From Candidatus Methanoperedens sp. BLZ2 (GTDB lineage: Archaea; Halobacteriota; Methanosarcinia; Methanosarcinales; Methanoperedenaceae), in contig NZ_NTMG01000023.1 of the NCBI RefSeq assembly GCF_002487355.1, positions 28,816 through 92,815 of the forward strand: a stretch of 64,000 nt of DNA, in the 5' to 3' direction. The notes under the pieces were generated by a model. That model saw nothing but the letters and a program-made list of their open reading frames with translations. It was not told where the DNA came from and did not search any database. Shown one piece after another: positions 25,080 to 35,464 of this stretch. The first letter of the stretch is position 1; the number at the start of each line of letters is the position of its first letter. The position numbers and the translations under genes were made by a program.

Positions 25080-25082
25080 GAA

Positions 25083-25574
25083 TTACACTCCCAGACTTCT
25101 TTTCATTTCCTCACAGCTCCCGTGGTCAGCAAAAAAACAAACAATGATCATTCCCATAAATTCATTGAATTTTATTTCCGGAGCTTTAAAGTGTGGGCCT
25201 TTATGTTCTTTTAACTCTTCAGGAAGTAAATCCAATAGATTTCCATTGGCATACTTTTTCAATATCCCGACATGTAAATGGTTAAGCGGTTTTCTAATTC
25301 CATTCTCAATGCCCTCATTTTGATAGTGAAAGAAAAAGCCGGTATCAGGTCGGATATATTCATAACCATATCTTTCAATATTCCCCTCCTTTATTTCTTC
25401 AAGAAAATTTAAAAAAGAGCCATCTATGAATCTTATTCCTTCTTCAAAAATGGTTCCATAGTCGGCATATTTAATATCCGGGATGATCTCAAATGACGGA
25501 GGTTCATCTATTATATCCTTACAAGATGAATAAAAAATCCCTTTTATTTCAGTCGCCCGTTCCCTCAAATTCAC
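25083..25574 (-). CDS. TumE-like putative toxin
   Basis: The 163-aa protein has a beta-rich core 'ERYGYEYIRPDTGFFFHYQNEG' followed by 'KPLNHLHVGILKKYANG', which resembles the DUF6516/TumE layout (dimeric beta sheet then a His-containing 'H-L-H' segment). It comes after a basic partner gene with a 4-bp overlap, as TA toxins do. The C-terminus is unlike TumE and has 'FMGMIIVCFFADHGSCEEMKRS'. The family placement is tentative; the pairing and the flanking duplication support a mobile TA-like module. Confidence 0.55.
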   Translation of the reverse strand: MNLRERATEIKGIFYSSCKDIIDEPPSFEIIPDIKYADYGTIFEEGIRFIDGSFLNFLEEIKEGNIERYGYEYIRPDTGFFFHYQNEGIENGIRKPLNHLHVGILKKYANGNLLDLLPEELKEHKGPHFKAPEIKFNEFMGMIIVCFFADHGSCEEMKRSLGV

Positions 25575-25894
25575 GCATATTCATTCCTGTAGTATTCATA
25601 CAAACACCCGAATTTCAATGCGTGAAAACCATGAACCTTATCTTCTTTCCATGCTTGATAAAACTCATCTGGTGTCATATTGAACATCTCTTTTATCCGA
25701 GAAAGTTCTTTTTCGATGTCTTCTTTATCCATAATATGAAACGGCGCTCCTATTTCTTGAATGGATTTAACAGGTTTGCCTGTGGCGCTGGATCTAAGTG
25801 TTACAGATGGCTTTTTTTTTATTGATGAAACTGATGCTTTGGTATTTTTTCCTCTAAATATGGATTTTTCAATAGTTCTTGGTTTCTGAGTCAT
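25571..25894 (-). CDS. Small basic partner protein (putative antitoxin)
   Basis: The product of about 107 aa from the ATG at 25894 is basic at the N-terminus and has a C-terminal helical part with 'DIEKELSRIKEMFNMTPDEFYQAWKEDKVHG', which could bind the downstream protein; it overlaps that gene by 4 bp. An in-frame GTG at 25963 would extend it, but a TATA-like 'GATTATAAGTAC' (minus strand, about 25925-25937) falls inside that extension, so I prefer 25894. No family is recognised. Confidence 0.5.
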   Translation of the reverse strand: MTQKPRTIEKSIFRGKNTKASVSSIKKKPSVTLRSSATGKPVKSIQEIGAPFHIMDKEDIEKELSRIKEMFNMTPDEFYQAWKEDKVHGFHALKFGCLYEYYRNEYA

Positions 25895-25970
25895 TGTTAC
25901 TGCGTGTTTTGTTTGTAATTTGTAGTACTTATAATCTTGTAATGAAATAAACTGAGTGATCACATTTCGA

Positions 25971-27080
25971 TCAAATCACTCCCATCTCCGTCAACCTCTC
26001 CGGCAGATACTTATCCGTAACATAATCCAGCCCCTTACCCGCAAAAGCCTGCTGCTCAGCCTTCTTCCCGATCTTCAGCATCAGGTTTATCTGCTCCTTC
26101 CAGTATGGCGTATCAAATCTCGGATCAGTAAGCTCGCTCTCAAGCGCCTTGATGTCCTGGTCATTGAGCTTGTCAGTTGAAAGCTGGTACTCCACGATAT
26201 CCGATGCCTGCACACCGATAAATTTCGCCGCAGGCGTTGCCATGAACTCGGATAGATGCGCGCTCTTGATGGCGCCGTAGGCTACGCTTGCGTATATGCG
26301 AAAGCTCCAGGGATCACCGTCAGTGAATACAACGACAGGCAGCTTGAGTTCCTCGTTCATGCGCTTTATGATGCGCCGGGTGCTTCGCGCTGGCTGGCCT
26401 TTCAGGTGCACAAGGATGGCGTCGAATTTCTCATCAAACCCGTTCTCGATAAGCCTGTCCTGCATACCGCCTGTCTCGATGGCTATAATGAACTTGGCAT
26501 CATGCTCCACGAACTTTATGGTCTCCACATTGTAAGGTATCTGGTATCCCGCCTCGCCAACCTCGTCCTGGCAGTGCATGGTGCGGTCGCCGCGTTTTGT
26601 TAGTTCCTTGATCTTAATGGGGCCGTACAATGTCGCGCCGTTCTCCTCAGGGCGCACATGGAAATCCTCACGTTGCAAGCCTGTAATTATCTCAAGGTCT
26701 TCGATCAGGCGGTCGCTTTCAGACTGTTCGTTGAATTTTGCGATATCCCAGTTTTCGCTGATGTAATACAATTCTCTCAATGTTGAGCTTTTGTTCTGGT
26801 CAAGATGCCCTTTCATCAAAAGTTCCACCACATGCGATGTTTTAAGAAGCTGCGTTGCGCCCTTTACGGTTTTCGCGCTTCGCATGCTCTCGCTGTCACC
26901 ATATACCCACACATCGCTGTCTGTGTTCAATTCGATGTTCTTCTTGGTGCGTGAGGGCAGCGTGATGTGAGGAATAGTCTCGCTCTCGAATTGTTCATAG
27001 AAATCCTGAATGAGTTTCTTTAAAGTCGTCTTTGAGAGGGAATCTCGTATCTGTTTGTTGCTTTTTTCAGTTTCATTCAT
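25971..27080 (-). CDS. top6A: DNA topoisomerase VI subunit A
   Basis: Top6A is the Spo11-like subunit that cuts both DNA strands to relax and decatenate chromosomes. The 369-aa protein has the catalytic tyrosine region '[11 protein letters not shown]' (Tyr 105/106), the Toprim metal motif '[14 protein letters not shown]' with the following '[15 protein letters not shown]', and the archaeal C-terminus. Length is normal. It overlaps top6B by 4 bp (top6B first). Its last 114 bp are duplicated 1 kb downstream (24955-25068). Confidence 0.97.
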   Translation of the reverse strand: MNETEKSNKQIRDSLSKTTLKKLIQDFYEQFESETIPHITLPSRTKKNIELNTDSDVWVYGDSESMRSAKTVKGATQLLKTSHVVELLMKGHLDQNKSSTLRELYYISENWDIAKFNEQSESDRLIEDLEIITGLQREDFHVRPEENGATLYGPIKIKELTKRGDRTMHCQDEVGEAGYQIPYNVETIKFVEHDAKFIIAIETGGMQDRLIENGFDEKFDAILVHLKGQPARSTRRIIKRMNEELKLPVVVFTDGDPWSFRIYASVAYGAIKSAHLSEFMATPAAKFIGVQASDIVEYQLSTDKLNDQDIKALESELTDPRFDTPYWKEQINLMLKIGKKAEQQAFAGKGLDYVTDKYLPERLTEMGVI

Positions 27081-28927
27081 ACGTTGACCGCCTTTGCGCC
27101 TGTAACAAGTTCGCTCTCAATGCCCTCAACCACAAGCTGTGGCAGGTTTGCAGCTTCTTCGAGAGCTATATCCAGCCTGTAAATGATGGCTTTTTGCTCA
27201 CCCGGTTTAAGCGAGACTTTCCACACATAATCGATCTGTTTTCCCATAGGGATCTTTTTGGGTTCAGGACTTGGCGATTGGATAGAATATGGAAGCGTCT
27301 CATGAAGATTGAAATGATGCACCGAATCCCCGTGATTCTTAAAATGTATCTCTACTTCGCATCCCTTGCCGTTTTGCTTCACCACGCGCTGGCAAAATAC
27401 ATTTCTCATTATTTTTGCAATGATCGGGGTAATATCAGGTGTGGGGCGCTCAAGTATCTCACCCACTTTCTTTGCTATGCGCGGCAGGATCGAATAGATT
27501 ATTTCTTCTTTTTCACGCCTTTTTTCAAGATTATCCTGCCTTGACAGATAATTCTTGAGCCTTCGCGCCACATCCTTGAGGGCAAGTTCCACCTCACTTA
27601 TGATCTCAGGTACATCTGCTATCGCTTCTTTTGATTCAGAGGTAAAAGGGATATGCGTTGATGCCACATGCACAAGAATTATTGCAGGACCGATAGGCAG
27701 TGAGCCACCCGGCTGGTTTAAAGAATAGCTTCTCCAGTTAAGATTCTCAATTGCATGCGTTATGGCGCATGCTCCCTGCTGGTATAGAAGAGGTACGCGA
27801 TTTGCGAACCTGAGAATCTCTACCTTTTCCTCCTTTGGGAGATTGCCGCCATAAGCAATACCAGCTTCCACCTGGAACGGATGACCGTTATGCACAGATG
27901 CGGAACGTGTTGTGGTTTCAATGAAATCCACTATATGTTCTTTCCCCACGCCTTTCCTGATAAGTTCCTCAGTTATGGGAGATAAGCAATCAGTGGATGG
28001 CGCCAGGATCTTGACGATCTTGAATGCCCCGTGAAGCCTTTTTGCTTCATCAAGTGCGATCGCTTTTGGGTCGGTTTCAGGACCCAGGCTTGCTTTCATG
28101 CAGATCTCATCAGCGGTCTTTGGTCCCATTCTTGAAAATGAGCTTCGCAAAAACGAATCAAGCCTGTCTGTTTCGCAATACCGGAGCATCTTCATTAACG
28201 TACCAAGTTCAATACCATGAGGATGCGGCAGTATTTCCTTAGCCTGCAAAGGCAGTTTGTCAGTCGCCCTTTCAAATATTACCTGGTTATTATCAGGCTC
28301 AATAAGAGTAACGCGGGCATGCGGATTTACGATCGCCGTATCCTTCAGGTATTCATAAACAGATTGTCTTCGTCCCTTGACATAAGAGGCTTCCATCTCA
28401 AGTTCAAGACGAGTTCCTCGCATCCTGTCCCAGTCCACGATCTTATCAACGAGTATCTCAGGCTCGTTGGTATGGGTGTTTATAAGCAGTTCAAAATAAT
28501 GAGCCGGAGCATCGCGGTCTATTTTGGAAACAATTTTTACGGGCCTGCCTGAAGTTAACTGGGAATAAAGCACGGTCGCCGAGATGCCGATTCCCTGCTG
28601 GCCGCGGCTTTGTTTGACCGCATGGAAACGCGACCCATAGAGTAATTTTGCAAAAACCCTGGGGATCTGTTCTTTTACAATCCCGGGCCCGTTATCTTCA
28701 ACTATCAGGGTTAAATTCGTCCTTGATGTATTTTCAAGTTTAATAAAAATATCAGGTAATATGCCTGACTCTTCACAGGCATCAAGAGAATTATCTACAG
28801 CTTCTTTTACGGATGTTAACAGGGATCTTGTGCCTGAGTCAAAACCCAGTATCTGCCTGTTCTTTTCAAAAAATTCGGCGATACTAATGGCCTTTTGCTT
28901 TTTTGCCAGTTCCTCTGCAATGACCAT
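27077..28927 (-). CDS. top6B: DNA topoisomerase VI subunit B
   Basis: Top6B is the GHKL ATPase that gates strand passage. The 616-aa protein shows the GHKL motifs '[14 protein letters not shown]' (about 46-59), 'VEDNGPGI' (about 77-84) and '[11 protein letters not shown]' (about 107-117). A helix-two-turn-helix follows, then the transducer with '[11 protein letters not shown]' and a C-terminal Ig-like region. Length is typical of Methanosarcinales Top6B. It lies 11 bp after a small Lrp-type regulator and just before top6A. Confidence 0.97.
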   Translation of the reverse strand: MVIAEELAKKQKAISIAEFFEKNRQILGFDSGTRSLLTSVKEAVDNSLDACEESGILPDIFIKLENTSRTNLTLIVEDNGPGIVKEQIPRVFAKLLYGSRFHAVKQSRGQQGIGISATVLYSQLTSGRPVKIVSKIDRDAPAHYFELLINTHTNEPEILVDKIVDWDRMRGTRLELEMEASYVKGRRQSVYEYLKDTAIVNPHARVTLIEPDNNQVIFERATDKLPLQAKEILPHPHGIELGTLMKMLRYCETDRLDSFLRSSFSRMGPKTADEICMKASLGPETDPKAIALDEAKRLHGAFKIVKILAPSTDCLSPITEELIRKGVGKEHIVDFIETTTRSASVHNGHPFQVEAGIAYGGNLPKEEKVEILRFANRVPLLYQQGACAITHAIENLNWRSYSLNQPGGSLPIGPAIILVHVASTHIPFTSESKEAIADVPEIISEVELALKDVARRLKNYLSRQDNLEKRREKEEIIYSILPRIAKKVGEILERPTPDITPIIAKIMRNVFCQRVVKQNGKGCEVEIHFKNHGDSVHHFNLHETLPYSIQSPSPEPKKIPMGKQIDYVWKVSLKPGEQKAIIYRLDIALEEAANLPQLVVEGIESELVTGAKAVNV

Positions 28928-28938
28928 TAAGCATCCCT

Positions 28939-29169
28939 TTAGAGTTCAGCACCCACTATTGTTTGAGTGGCCGTGATATTTTCACTTTCTCTTATCGTAT
29001 CAACAAGTTTGTTTAATGCGCTCAATCCCTCAACATTGCTAATCACAACAAAATCATATTCCCCGAACACATGATATACATCTTTGATTCCTTTTACTTT
29101 TACAAGCTCGTTATAAGCTGCTTTTTCCTGCCCTGGTACTACATTTACAAGTGTTACTCCAATTACCAA
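28939..29169 (-). CDS. Stand-alone Lrp/AsnC ligand-binding (RAM) domain protein
   Basis: The 76-aa protein is a complete RAM domain without an HTH: '[41 protein letters not shown]', then '[23 protein letters not shown]'. RAM domains bind amino acids and oligomerise; stand-alone versions may tune full-length Lrp regulators. It uses a TTG start at 29169 and sits 11 bp before top6B, likely the same transcript. A link to topoisomerase VI is not established. Confidence 0.85.
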   Translation of the reverse strand: MVIGVTLVNVVPGQEKAAYNELVKVKGIKDVYHVFGEYDFVVISNVEGLSALNKLVDTIRESENITATQTIVGAEL

Positions 29170-29359
29170 CTCTTATCACTGGTCCTTTGATTTTTAATTC
29201 TAATTATCAACAATGATAACCTTAAGTACTAAAAAGGTTTTGTATATAATAGGAGTTGGGTTTTCAGGTTAAGTTAAGTCAATATACTATCAATCAAGGA
29301 AAACCTCATATATAATAAATAACATTATCCTTATTAAAGAATCTAGGGTGTGTGTGTCT

Positions 29360-30847
29360 ATGAGATCAACAAAATCGTTGTGCCCTGAATGTCTTTCAGT
29401 TATAGATGCTTCGATAATTGAAGAGAATGGAAAAATGATTCTTGAAAAAACATGCACAAAGCACGGTCATTTCAAGGATATCTACTGGTCTGACCCGAAG
29501 CAGTTCAGGCGTTTTGAACGTTACTGGCATGATGGCAGAGGTGTAATGAATCCAAGCGGACCTGATGGGAATTGCCCACAGTCATGCGGGATATGCACGT
29601 CTCATAAGACAACTACAATTCTTGCCAATATTGATGTCACGAACCGCTGCAACCAGACATGCCCGGTATGTTTTGCCAATGCTTCAGCATCAGGTTATCT
29701 TTATGAACCAACACTATCCCAGATCAGGGCAATGATGCAGATGCTTCGAAATGAAAAGCCAGTACCCTGCCCTGCCATTCAGTTTTCAGGGGGTGAGCCC
29801 ACGATGCGCGGGGATATCGTAGAGATCGTAAAGATGGCCCGTGAATTTAATTTCACACAGGTCCAGATGGCAACCAACGGGATCAAACTTTCAAGGAGCC
29901 TGGAATTATGCAGGCAATTAAATGATGCAGGTCTTCATACCGTTTATCTGCAATTTGACGGGGTGACCGAAGAACCCTATATCAAGAACCGGGGCTTCAA
30001 TGCGCTCCCGATCAAACTCAAAGCGATCGATAATTGCAGAACAGGGGGGCTTACCAGCGTTTCTCTTGTTCCCACACTTGCAAAAGGCGTAAACGATATG
30101 CAGGTAGGCGATATTATCCGCTTTGCCATAAAGAATATGGATACTGTAAAAGGGATCAATTTCCAGCCAATTTCATTCGCAGGAAGGATTAATAAAGAAG
30201 AGAGGATGGAGAAAAGAATTACTATTTCAGACTTATTCAGATTGATTGATGAACAGACAGAAGGGGCGATTACCGCGGATGATTTCTACCCTGTACCTTT
30301 CGTCGTGCCCATCTCTCATTTTGTTACTGCCGAGGAAGGTATCCCCAATATTGAATTCACTGTGCATCCGCATTGCGGAACTGGCACATATCTTTATATT
30401 GAAAATGGAAAAATTATTCCCATAACCCGCTTTATCGATGTGGAAGGGCTTCTTGAATACATTGATGACCTGGCTTTGAATGGAGACAAATGGATTGGCA
30501 AGTCCCTTGGAAAAATAAAAAGGATAGGAAGTCTTATATCAGCATTACCCAGGTACATTGATACCTCAAAGGCGCCAAAATCGATCGATGTGAAAAAATT
30601 ATTTATCGATGTTCTAAAGGAAGGAACAGGGGAAGCTACCAAGGAATTCCACAGGCATACTCTCTTTATCGGCTCCATGCATTTCATGGATCTGTATAAT
30701 ATGGACCTTGAAAGGATCAGGAGATGCGGGGTTCATTATGCAACACCCGACGGAAAGATCATTCCTTTCTGTACTTATAATACGATCCACAGGGCGCAGG
30801 TGGAGAAAAAATTCTCAACACCATTATTAAAGGTAAGAGCATCATGA
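29360..30847 (+). CDS. tes: Tetraether lipid synthase-type radical SAM enzyme
   Basis: The protein resembles the Tes/MJ0619 family that joins archaeol chains to form tetraether (GDGT) lipids. It has an N-terminal zinc-type 'CPECL' and 'CTKHGHF', 'CPQSCGICTSH', and the radical-SAM cluster 'DVTNRCNQTCPVCFANA' (CxxxCxxC) near residue 100. 'FSGGEPTMRGD', then 'HPHCGTGTYLY' and a C-terminal 'FCTYN' follow. Length (495 aa from the ATG at 29360) fits the family. I prefer 29360 over the GTG at 29348 because of 'AGGGTG' upstream. A second radical SAM enzyme follows 16 bp downstream. Confidence 0.85.
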   Translation: MRSTKSLCPECLSVIDASIIEENGKMILEKTCTKHGHFKDIYWSDPKQFRRFERYWHDGRGVMNPSGPDGNCPQSCGICTSHKTTTILANIDVTNRCNQTCPVCFANASASGYLYEPTLSQIRAMMQMLRNEKPVPCPAIQFSGGEPTMRGDIVEIVKMAREFNFTQVQMATNGIKLSRSLELCRQLNDAGLHTVYLQFDGVTEEPYIKNRGFNALPIKLKAIDNCRTGGLTSVSLVPTLAKGVNDMQVGDIIRFAIKNMDTVKGINFQPISFAGRINKEERMEKRITISDLFRLIDEQTEGAITADDFYPVPFVVPISHFVTAEEGIPNIEFTVHPHCGTGTYLYIENGKIIPITRFIDVEGLLEYIDDLALNGDKWIGKSLGKIKRIGSLISALPRYIDTSKAPKSIDVKKLFIDVLKEGTGEATKEFHRHTLFIGSMHFMDLYNMDLERIRRCGVHYATPDGKIIPFCTYNTIHRAQVEKKFSTPLLKVRAS

Positions 30848-30863
30848 TTCATGAGATTTGAAA

Positions 30864-31934
30864 ATGCCCATTTCTGATTCCGCTTCTGGTTCCATCTCTG
30901 ATTCCACTTCTGATCCCATTTATCTTCACAGGTACCTGAAAGTAATGAGAAGTAAACTTCCATCCCAGTTCCTTATTTCCCAATCCATACATGCTGATTT
31001 CAGTCGGGATTCGGATATTCATGACCTCTGGAAAGTACATGAGGAGGCCATGAAATCATTCCGGGAAAAATTTGAAAATATAAACTCTGCTGAAGAACTT
31101 CTTCCGCGCGCAGCACCTTCTCTTCTTGACCTGAAAGTTGCTATTGCCGATAAAATTCTCCAGGATTGCCATTTCTGTGAACACAGATGCGGAATAAATC
31201 GCAAAAAGAAGGAAACAGGATATTGCGGGATGGATGCTGTCTCCCGATATTCTGCCGAGTTCCTGCATCATGGTGAAGAACCTGAACTTGTACCCTCACA
31301 TACGATATTTTTCACGGGCTGCAATTTTTCCTGCGTCTATTGCCAGAACTGGCAGATATCGACTGCGCCAAAAAGAGGTATTCCAATATTGCCAGAGGAA
31401 CTTGCACGTAAGATAACATTGCAGCGGGCATACGGTTCAAGAAATGTGAATTTCGTGACGCCCACGCCGCATACTCACACCATCCTGAAAATCCTGAACG
31501 CGCTAAAGGTCAATGTCCCTGTTGTGTGGAATTCCAACATGTATTATTCCAGCGAGGTCGCAAAGCTCCTTGAGGGTGTAGTGGATGTGTATCTTGGGGA
31601 TTTTCGATATGGGAATGATGAATGCGCCCAAAAATATTCAAATGCTGCGGATTACTGGTCTACTGTCACACGAAATTTCAAGACCGCATACACCATGGGT
31701 GAAATACTGGTGCGCTATCTTGTCATTCCAAACCATATCGAGTGCTGCACAAAACCTGTCATTGAATGGATAAAAGAGAATATCCCGAAGGTGAGGTTTA
31801 ACCTGATGTTCCAGTATTATGCGCATTACAGGGCAAATGAATTTCCCCGGATCAACAGGGCGCTGACAGGTGAGGAATGCCAGAAAGCGGTTGATATTTT
31901 GAAAAAGTCCGGGCTTGTGGATGTAATGGTTTAG
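30864..31934 (+). CDS. PflA/PflX-like radical SAM protein (COG1313)
   Basis: The 356-aa protein carries the radical-SAM motif 'FTGCNFSCVYCQNWQIST' (about 150-167), preceded by 'CHFCEHRCGINR' and 'GYCGM', the pattern of COG1313 PflA-like enzymes. 'NFVTPTPHTHT' and 'YLGDFRYGNDE' are also family-like. The N-terminus is a Ser/Asp-rich low-complexity run built from 12-bp DNA repeats, so the true start could be further in. It is encoded in line with tes, suggesting one transcript. The substrate is unknown; activation of a glycyl radical enzyme is not indicated, as none is nearby. Confidence 0.8.
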   Translation: MPISDSASGSISDSTSDPIYLHRYLKVMRSKLPSQFLISQSIHADFSRDSDIHDLWKVHEEAMKSFREKFENINSAEELLPRAAPSLLDLKVAIADKILQDCHFCEHRCGINRKKKETGYCGMDAVSRYSAEFLHHGEEPELVPSHTIFFTGCNFSCVYCQNWQISTAPKRGIPILPEELARKITLQRAYGSRNVNFVTPTPHTHTILKILNALKVNVPVVWNSNMYYSSEVAKLLEGVVDVYLGDFRYGNDECAQKYSNAADYWSTVTRNFKTAYTMGEILVRYLVIPNHIECCTKPVIEWIKENIPKVRFNLMFQYYAHYRANEFPRINRALTGEECQKAVDILKKSGLVDVMV

Positions 31935-32059
31935 GTTTAAGTTTAGATTTAATTTTAATTTTAACATCCGGACATATTTCCAGATGTGTAGTTATGAAGA
32001 GATAATCTATTTAAGCCAGAATTACCATCATATTAAATGATACGGGGAGTTTAATACTT

Positions 32060-33313
32060 ATGGTAAATATTGCTATAGCATGTCAGGGAGGAGGTAGTCA
32101 TACAGCTTTTACCGCAGGCGTGCTGAAAAGAATCCTAAAAGAAAATGAGAAAAAGTATGATATTATAGCTCTTAGCGGAACATCAGGTGGTGCCATATGT
32201 GCTTTATTGACATGGTATGGCCTATTAACAGAGGACAGCGATAAAGCAATCAAGCTGCTTGACTCTTTCTGGAGAGATATTTCCGCGAATACTTTTGGAG
32301 ATATGCTCCTGAATGAATGGATCGTTGAAACATCTTATATTCAGGATAAAATTTTAGTCCCACAGATCAGTCCATATGATTTCCTGCCTTTTTATCAGGA
32401 ATATCTGAAGAGCCTTGTTGAAAAGCAAGTGGATTTTAAAAAAATTAATGAATTCGAGAATCCAGAACCTGAATTGATTATTGGGGCGGTTGATGTTTTG
32501 TCAGGTAATTTCAGCGTTTTTAAAAATTCCATGGTCAGTTCTGATGTGATCATGGCTTCAGCTGCAATACCAACTTTCTTTCGGGCAGTGCCTGTTGATA
32601 CATATTTGTTCAGCTGGGATGAAATTCCAGGAAACGATAGCGTCAGACTTATTGACTTTCTAAAAAAGAATTATAATATTGATTGGTTAAAAACAGCAAA
32701 AATTGAAAAAATCGATGATAATAAGACCATCAGGGCATCTGTTGAAGGAAATTATCTATCTCTAAGTCTTAACAATGAAAAAAATAAGGCAAACCTAAAA
32801 ATTGATGATGTTAGAACTGATGAATTCATTGCGAAGAAAGAAGATGATGGTACGTTAAATATAATTAAGAAAAGTCAATACTGGGACGGTTTGTTTTCAC
32901 AGAATCCTCCTTTACGGGATTTGGTTGATGGAGTTAATGTAAAACCTGATGAGATATGGGTGATACAGGTCAATCCAGAAAAAATTCCAAAATTACCAGA
33001 ATCAGTAGGAGCTATCCGGGATCGGCGAAATGAGCTTGCAGGAAACCTTTCATTATACCAGGAGTTATATTTTATTGAAAAAGTAAATGAATGGATAGAA
33101 AAGGGATTATTAAAAAAAGGAAAATATAAACATATTAATGTTAGATTCATTAAAATGCTCCGGGAACTGGATGTTGGAACAAAGCTGGATAGAAATCCGA
33201 AATTCATACAGGATATGATGATCTATGGTGAAGAACAGGCCGGAGAATTCATAAAACAGCTGCCATCAGAACCTGTCAAAAAAGAAGAATTCGGCAATGT
33301 TGTATATAAATAA
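32060..33313 (+). CDS. Patatin-like phospholipase
   Basis: The 417-aa protein starts with the patatin oxyanion and nucleophile region 'IACQGGGSHTAFTAGVLKRIL' and 'LSGTSGGAICALL' (G-x-S-x-G, Ser near residue 41). The catalytic Asp is likely in 'QYWDGLFSQNPPL' (about 277) after a ~90-residue Lys/Asp-rich insertion. Such enzymes hydrolyse acyl ester lipids; archaeal ether lipids would not be substrates at the ether bond, so the role may be signalling, toxin-like, or on other esters. It has its own promoter-like region ('TCTATTTAAG' near 32010) and an SD-like 'GGGGAG'. Confidence 0.88.
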   Translation: MVNIAIACQGGGSHTAFTAGVLKRILKENEKKYDIIALSGTSGGAICALLTWYGLLTEDSDKAIKLLDSFWRDISANTFGDMLLNEWIVETSYIQDKILVPQISPYDFLPFYQEYLKSLVEKQVDFKKINEFENPEPELIIGAVDVLSGNFSVFKNSMVSSDVIMASAAIPTFFRAVPVDTYLFSWDEIPGNDSVRLIDFLKKNYNIDWLKTAKIEKIDDNKTIRASVEGNYLSLSLNNEKNKANLKIDDVRTDEFIAKKEDDGTLNIIKKSQYWDGLFSQNPPLRDLVDGVNVKPDEIWVIQVNPEKIPKLPESVGAIRDRRNELAGNLSLYQELYFIEKVNEWIEKGLLKKGKYKHINVRFIKMLRELDVGTKLDRNPKFIQDMMIYGEEQAGEFIKQLPSEPVKKEEFGNVVYK

Positions 33314-33415
33314 TCCTTGAGGCATATTATTCACTCCTTTGCGGTGATCAAATCAGACTGCAAAGCGTGCCAAGGATATTTATAGTAATGTTACTTTATT
33401 AATATCATTATTGCT

Positions 33416-35404
33416 ATGAGTGAACTTGGTTTCTTAAGAGATTTTGTCATTATTTTTAGTGCTGCGATAGCTATTAATTTCTTGTTCTATCGCCTTCGCA
33501 TTGCCCCGATTGTAGGTTATTTGATCGCGGGAGTGCTGCTTGGTCCTTCGATGCTTGGAGTCATATATGATGTGGGCCTGATCGAGGTGCTGGCTGAAGT
33601 CGGTGTAATTTTATTATTGTTCTTGATCGGGATTGAATTCTCGATCGAAGAACTTGTCAGGATCAACCGTTCGGTGTTTATTGGCGGATTTATTCAAGTC
33701 TTTTTAGTTACTGTAGTGGTTCTGTTAATTTCTCTTTCCTTCGGTGTTTCCATTGAAAAAGGTATTTTTATGGGTCTTCTGGTTGCAATGAGCAGCACAG
33801 CTATTGTATTTAAAGTGCTCTCGGATCGTGGTGAAATGGACTCTCCGCAGGGCCGGATATCGGCCGGGATCCTGATCTTCCAGGACCTCAGCGTTGTAGT
33901 ATTGGTTTTAGTTTTGCCAATGCTTGCAGGAAGATCAGGTTTTTCTGCTTTTAATGTTTTATCGAGTCTTTTCTGGGCATTTGCTGTCATGGGCCTTGTT
34001 ATCTTAGTAGCCAGGTTCGTTGTTCCACTAATACTGAACAATGTAGTACAAACACACAGCCGTGAGTTGTTTTTGATCAGCATTGTTCTTATCTGCATAG
34101 GAACTGCATGGCTAACATCGCTTGTGGGTTTATCGCTGGCACTTGGGGCTTTTCTTGCAGGTCTTGTGATCTCTGAATCGCATTACGGGCACCAGGCATT
34201 CAGTGAGATACTTCCTCTTAAGGATATTTTCGTTATTCTTTTCTTTGTTTCAATTGGTATGCTGCTGGATATAAATTCTGTAATTCGCAATCCGTTTTAT
34301 GTACTTCTGGGGGTGCTTGCAATTCTTGTGATCAAATTTACTGTTGGAATGCTTGTACCTGTTGTGCTGGGTTACCCTCTCAGGATAGGGGTACTTGTTG
34401 GAGTAACCCTTTCCCAGATCGGTGAATTCTCGTTTGTACTTTCAAAGGAAGGAATAAATCTTGGTTTGCTATCAGGTGATGATTACCAGGTTTTTCTGGC
34501 ATCTGCGATCATTACAATGGTGTTCACCCCGTTTATGATACAGGGAAGCGGCAGGTTTTCAGAGTATTTTGAACGTCTGCCAATATCCAGTACCCTGAAA
34601 TTCGGGCGCTTTCACGAAAATGTCTTTAAGAAACAAAAGCTAAATAAACATGTGATCGTTGTGGGTTTTGGCTTAAATGGCAGGAATGTTTCAAGAGTTT
34701 TATCGGCATCTGGCATTCCTTTTGTTGTTCTTGAGATGAATCCTGAAACTGTGCGAATTGAGAAAAAACGAGGTGTTCCTATAATTTATGGTGATGCTTC
34801 CAAAGAGGCGGTGCTTGAGCATGTTAATTTAATGGGGGCGCTGTCTATTGTAATTGCTATTTCTGATGCCTCTGCCACGCGAAGGATCGTAGAAATGGCC
34901 AGAAGGCTTAACCCCTCGGTGTACATAATTGCACGAACCCGTTATACGAAAGAAGTAAATCCGTTGTACTCTCTTGGTGCAAATGATGTCATACCTGAAG
35001 AGTTTGAAACCTCAATTGAGATAATTTCAAGGGTGCTGCATCGGTATTTTATTCCTGTGAACGAGATAGACAAGCATATCAGTGAAATCCGCAAAGATGG
35101 TTATGGGATATTTCGCAATGTAGAGCAAAAGTATACTGTATTTCCGGAATTAAAACAACATTTACCGGATATTGATATCGAAACGTTTAGAATAGAAGAG
35201 GAATCCCGGCTGACAGGAAAGACCCTGGCAGAGATTAGTTTAAGAAAGAATTATGGGGTTACGGTACTGGCAATAAAGCGCGGAAAAGAAACTATAACAA
35301 ATCCCACAGGTGATATTCGATTGTTGCCACAGGATATTGTTATTTTGATCGGGACAAGGGACTGTATTACAAAAGTGTCTTCAGTTTTGCTATTGGTTAA
35401 ATAG
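33416..35404 (+). CDS. Kef-type K+/H+ (CPA2) antiporter with RCK domains
   Basis: The 662-aa membrane protein has about 12 hydrophobic helices in residues 1-380 typical of CPA2 monovalent cation:proton antiporters ('GVILLLFLIGIEFS', 'MSSTAIVFKVLSDRGE', 'LSQIGEFSFVL'). A TrkA-N/RCK nucleotide-binding domain follows ('HVIVVGFGLNGRNVSRVL', about 410-430), and then a TrkA-C domain near 575-660. It would exchange K+ or Na+ for protons under NAD(H) control. 'GATATTTATAGTA' at about 33378-33390 is the likely TATA. Confidence 0.93.
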   Translation: MSELGFLRDFVIIFSAAIAINFLFYRLRIAPIVGYLIAGVLLGPSMLGVIYDVGLIEVLAEVGVILLLFLIGIEFSIEELVRINRSVFIGGFIQVFLVTVVVLLISLSFGVSIEKGIFMGLLVAMSSTAIVFKVLSDRGEMDSPQGRISAGILIFQDLSVVVLVLVLPMLAGRSGFSAFNVLSSLFWAFAVMGLVILVARFVVPLILNNVVQTHSRELFLISIVLICIGTAWLTSLVGLSLALGAFLAGLVISESHYGHQAFSEILPLKDIFVILFFVSIGMLLDINSVIRNPFYVLLGVLAILVIKFTVGMLVPVVLGYPLRIGVLVGVTLSQIGEFSFVLSKEGINLGLLSGDDYQVFLASAIITMVFTPFMIQGSGRFSEYFERLPISSTLKFGRFHENVFKKQKLNKHVIVVGFGLNGRNVSRVLSASGIPFVVLEMNPETVRIEKKRGVPIIYGDASKEAVLEHVNLMGALSIVIAISDASATRRIVEMARRLNPSVYIIARTRYTKEVNPLYSLGANDVIPEEFETSIEIISRVLHRYFIPVNEIDKHISEIRKDGYGIFRNVEQKYTVFPELKQHLPDIDIETFRIEEESRLTGKTLAEISLRKNYGVTVLAIKRGKETITNPTGDIRLLPQDIVILIGTRDCITKVSSVLLLVK

Positions 35405-35433
35405 CAGAAATAGAAATAAAAAAAGAAAAAAAA

Positions 35434-35464
35434 TCCTGAAAAAAAAAAAATTAAAGTTTCAGGA
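35434..35464 (-). terminator. Hairpin plus T-run behind DUF1646 gene
   Basis: On the minus strand 'TCCTGAAA' and 'TTTCAGGA' flank a T-rich loop and are followed by long T-runs (to about 35410). The stem includes the last codons of the DUF1646 gene. It may also end the Kef transcript from the other side. Confidence 0.55.
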
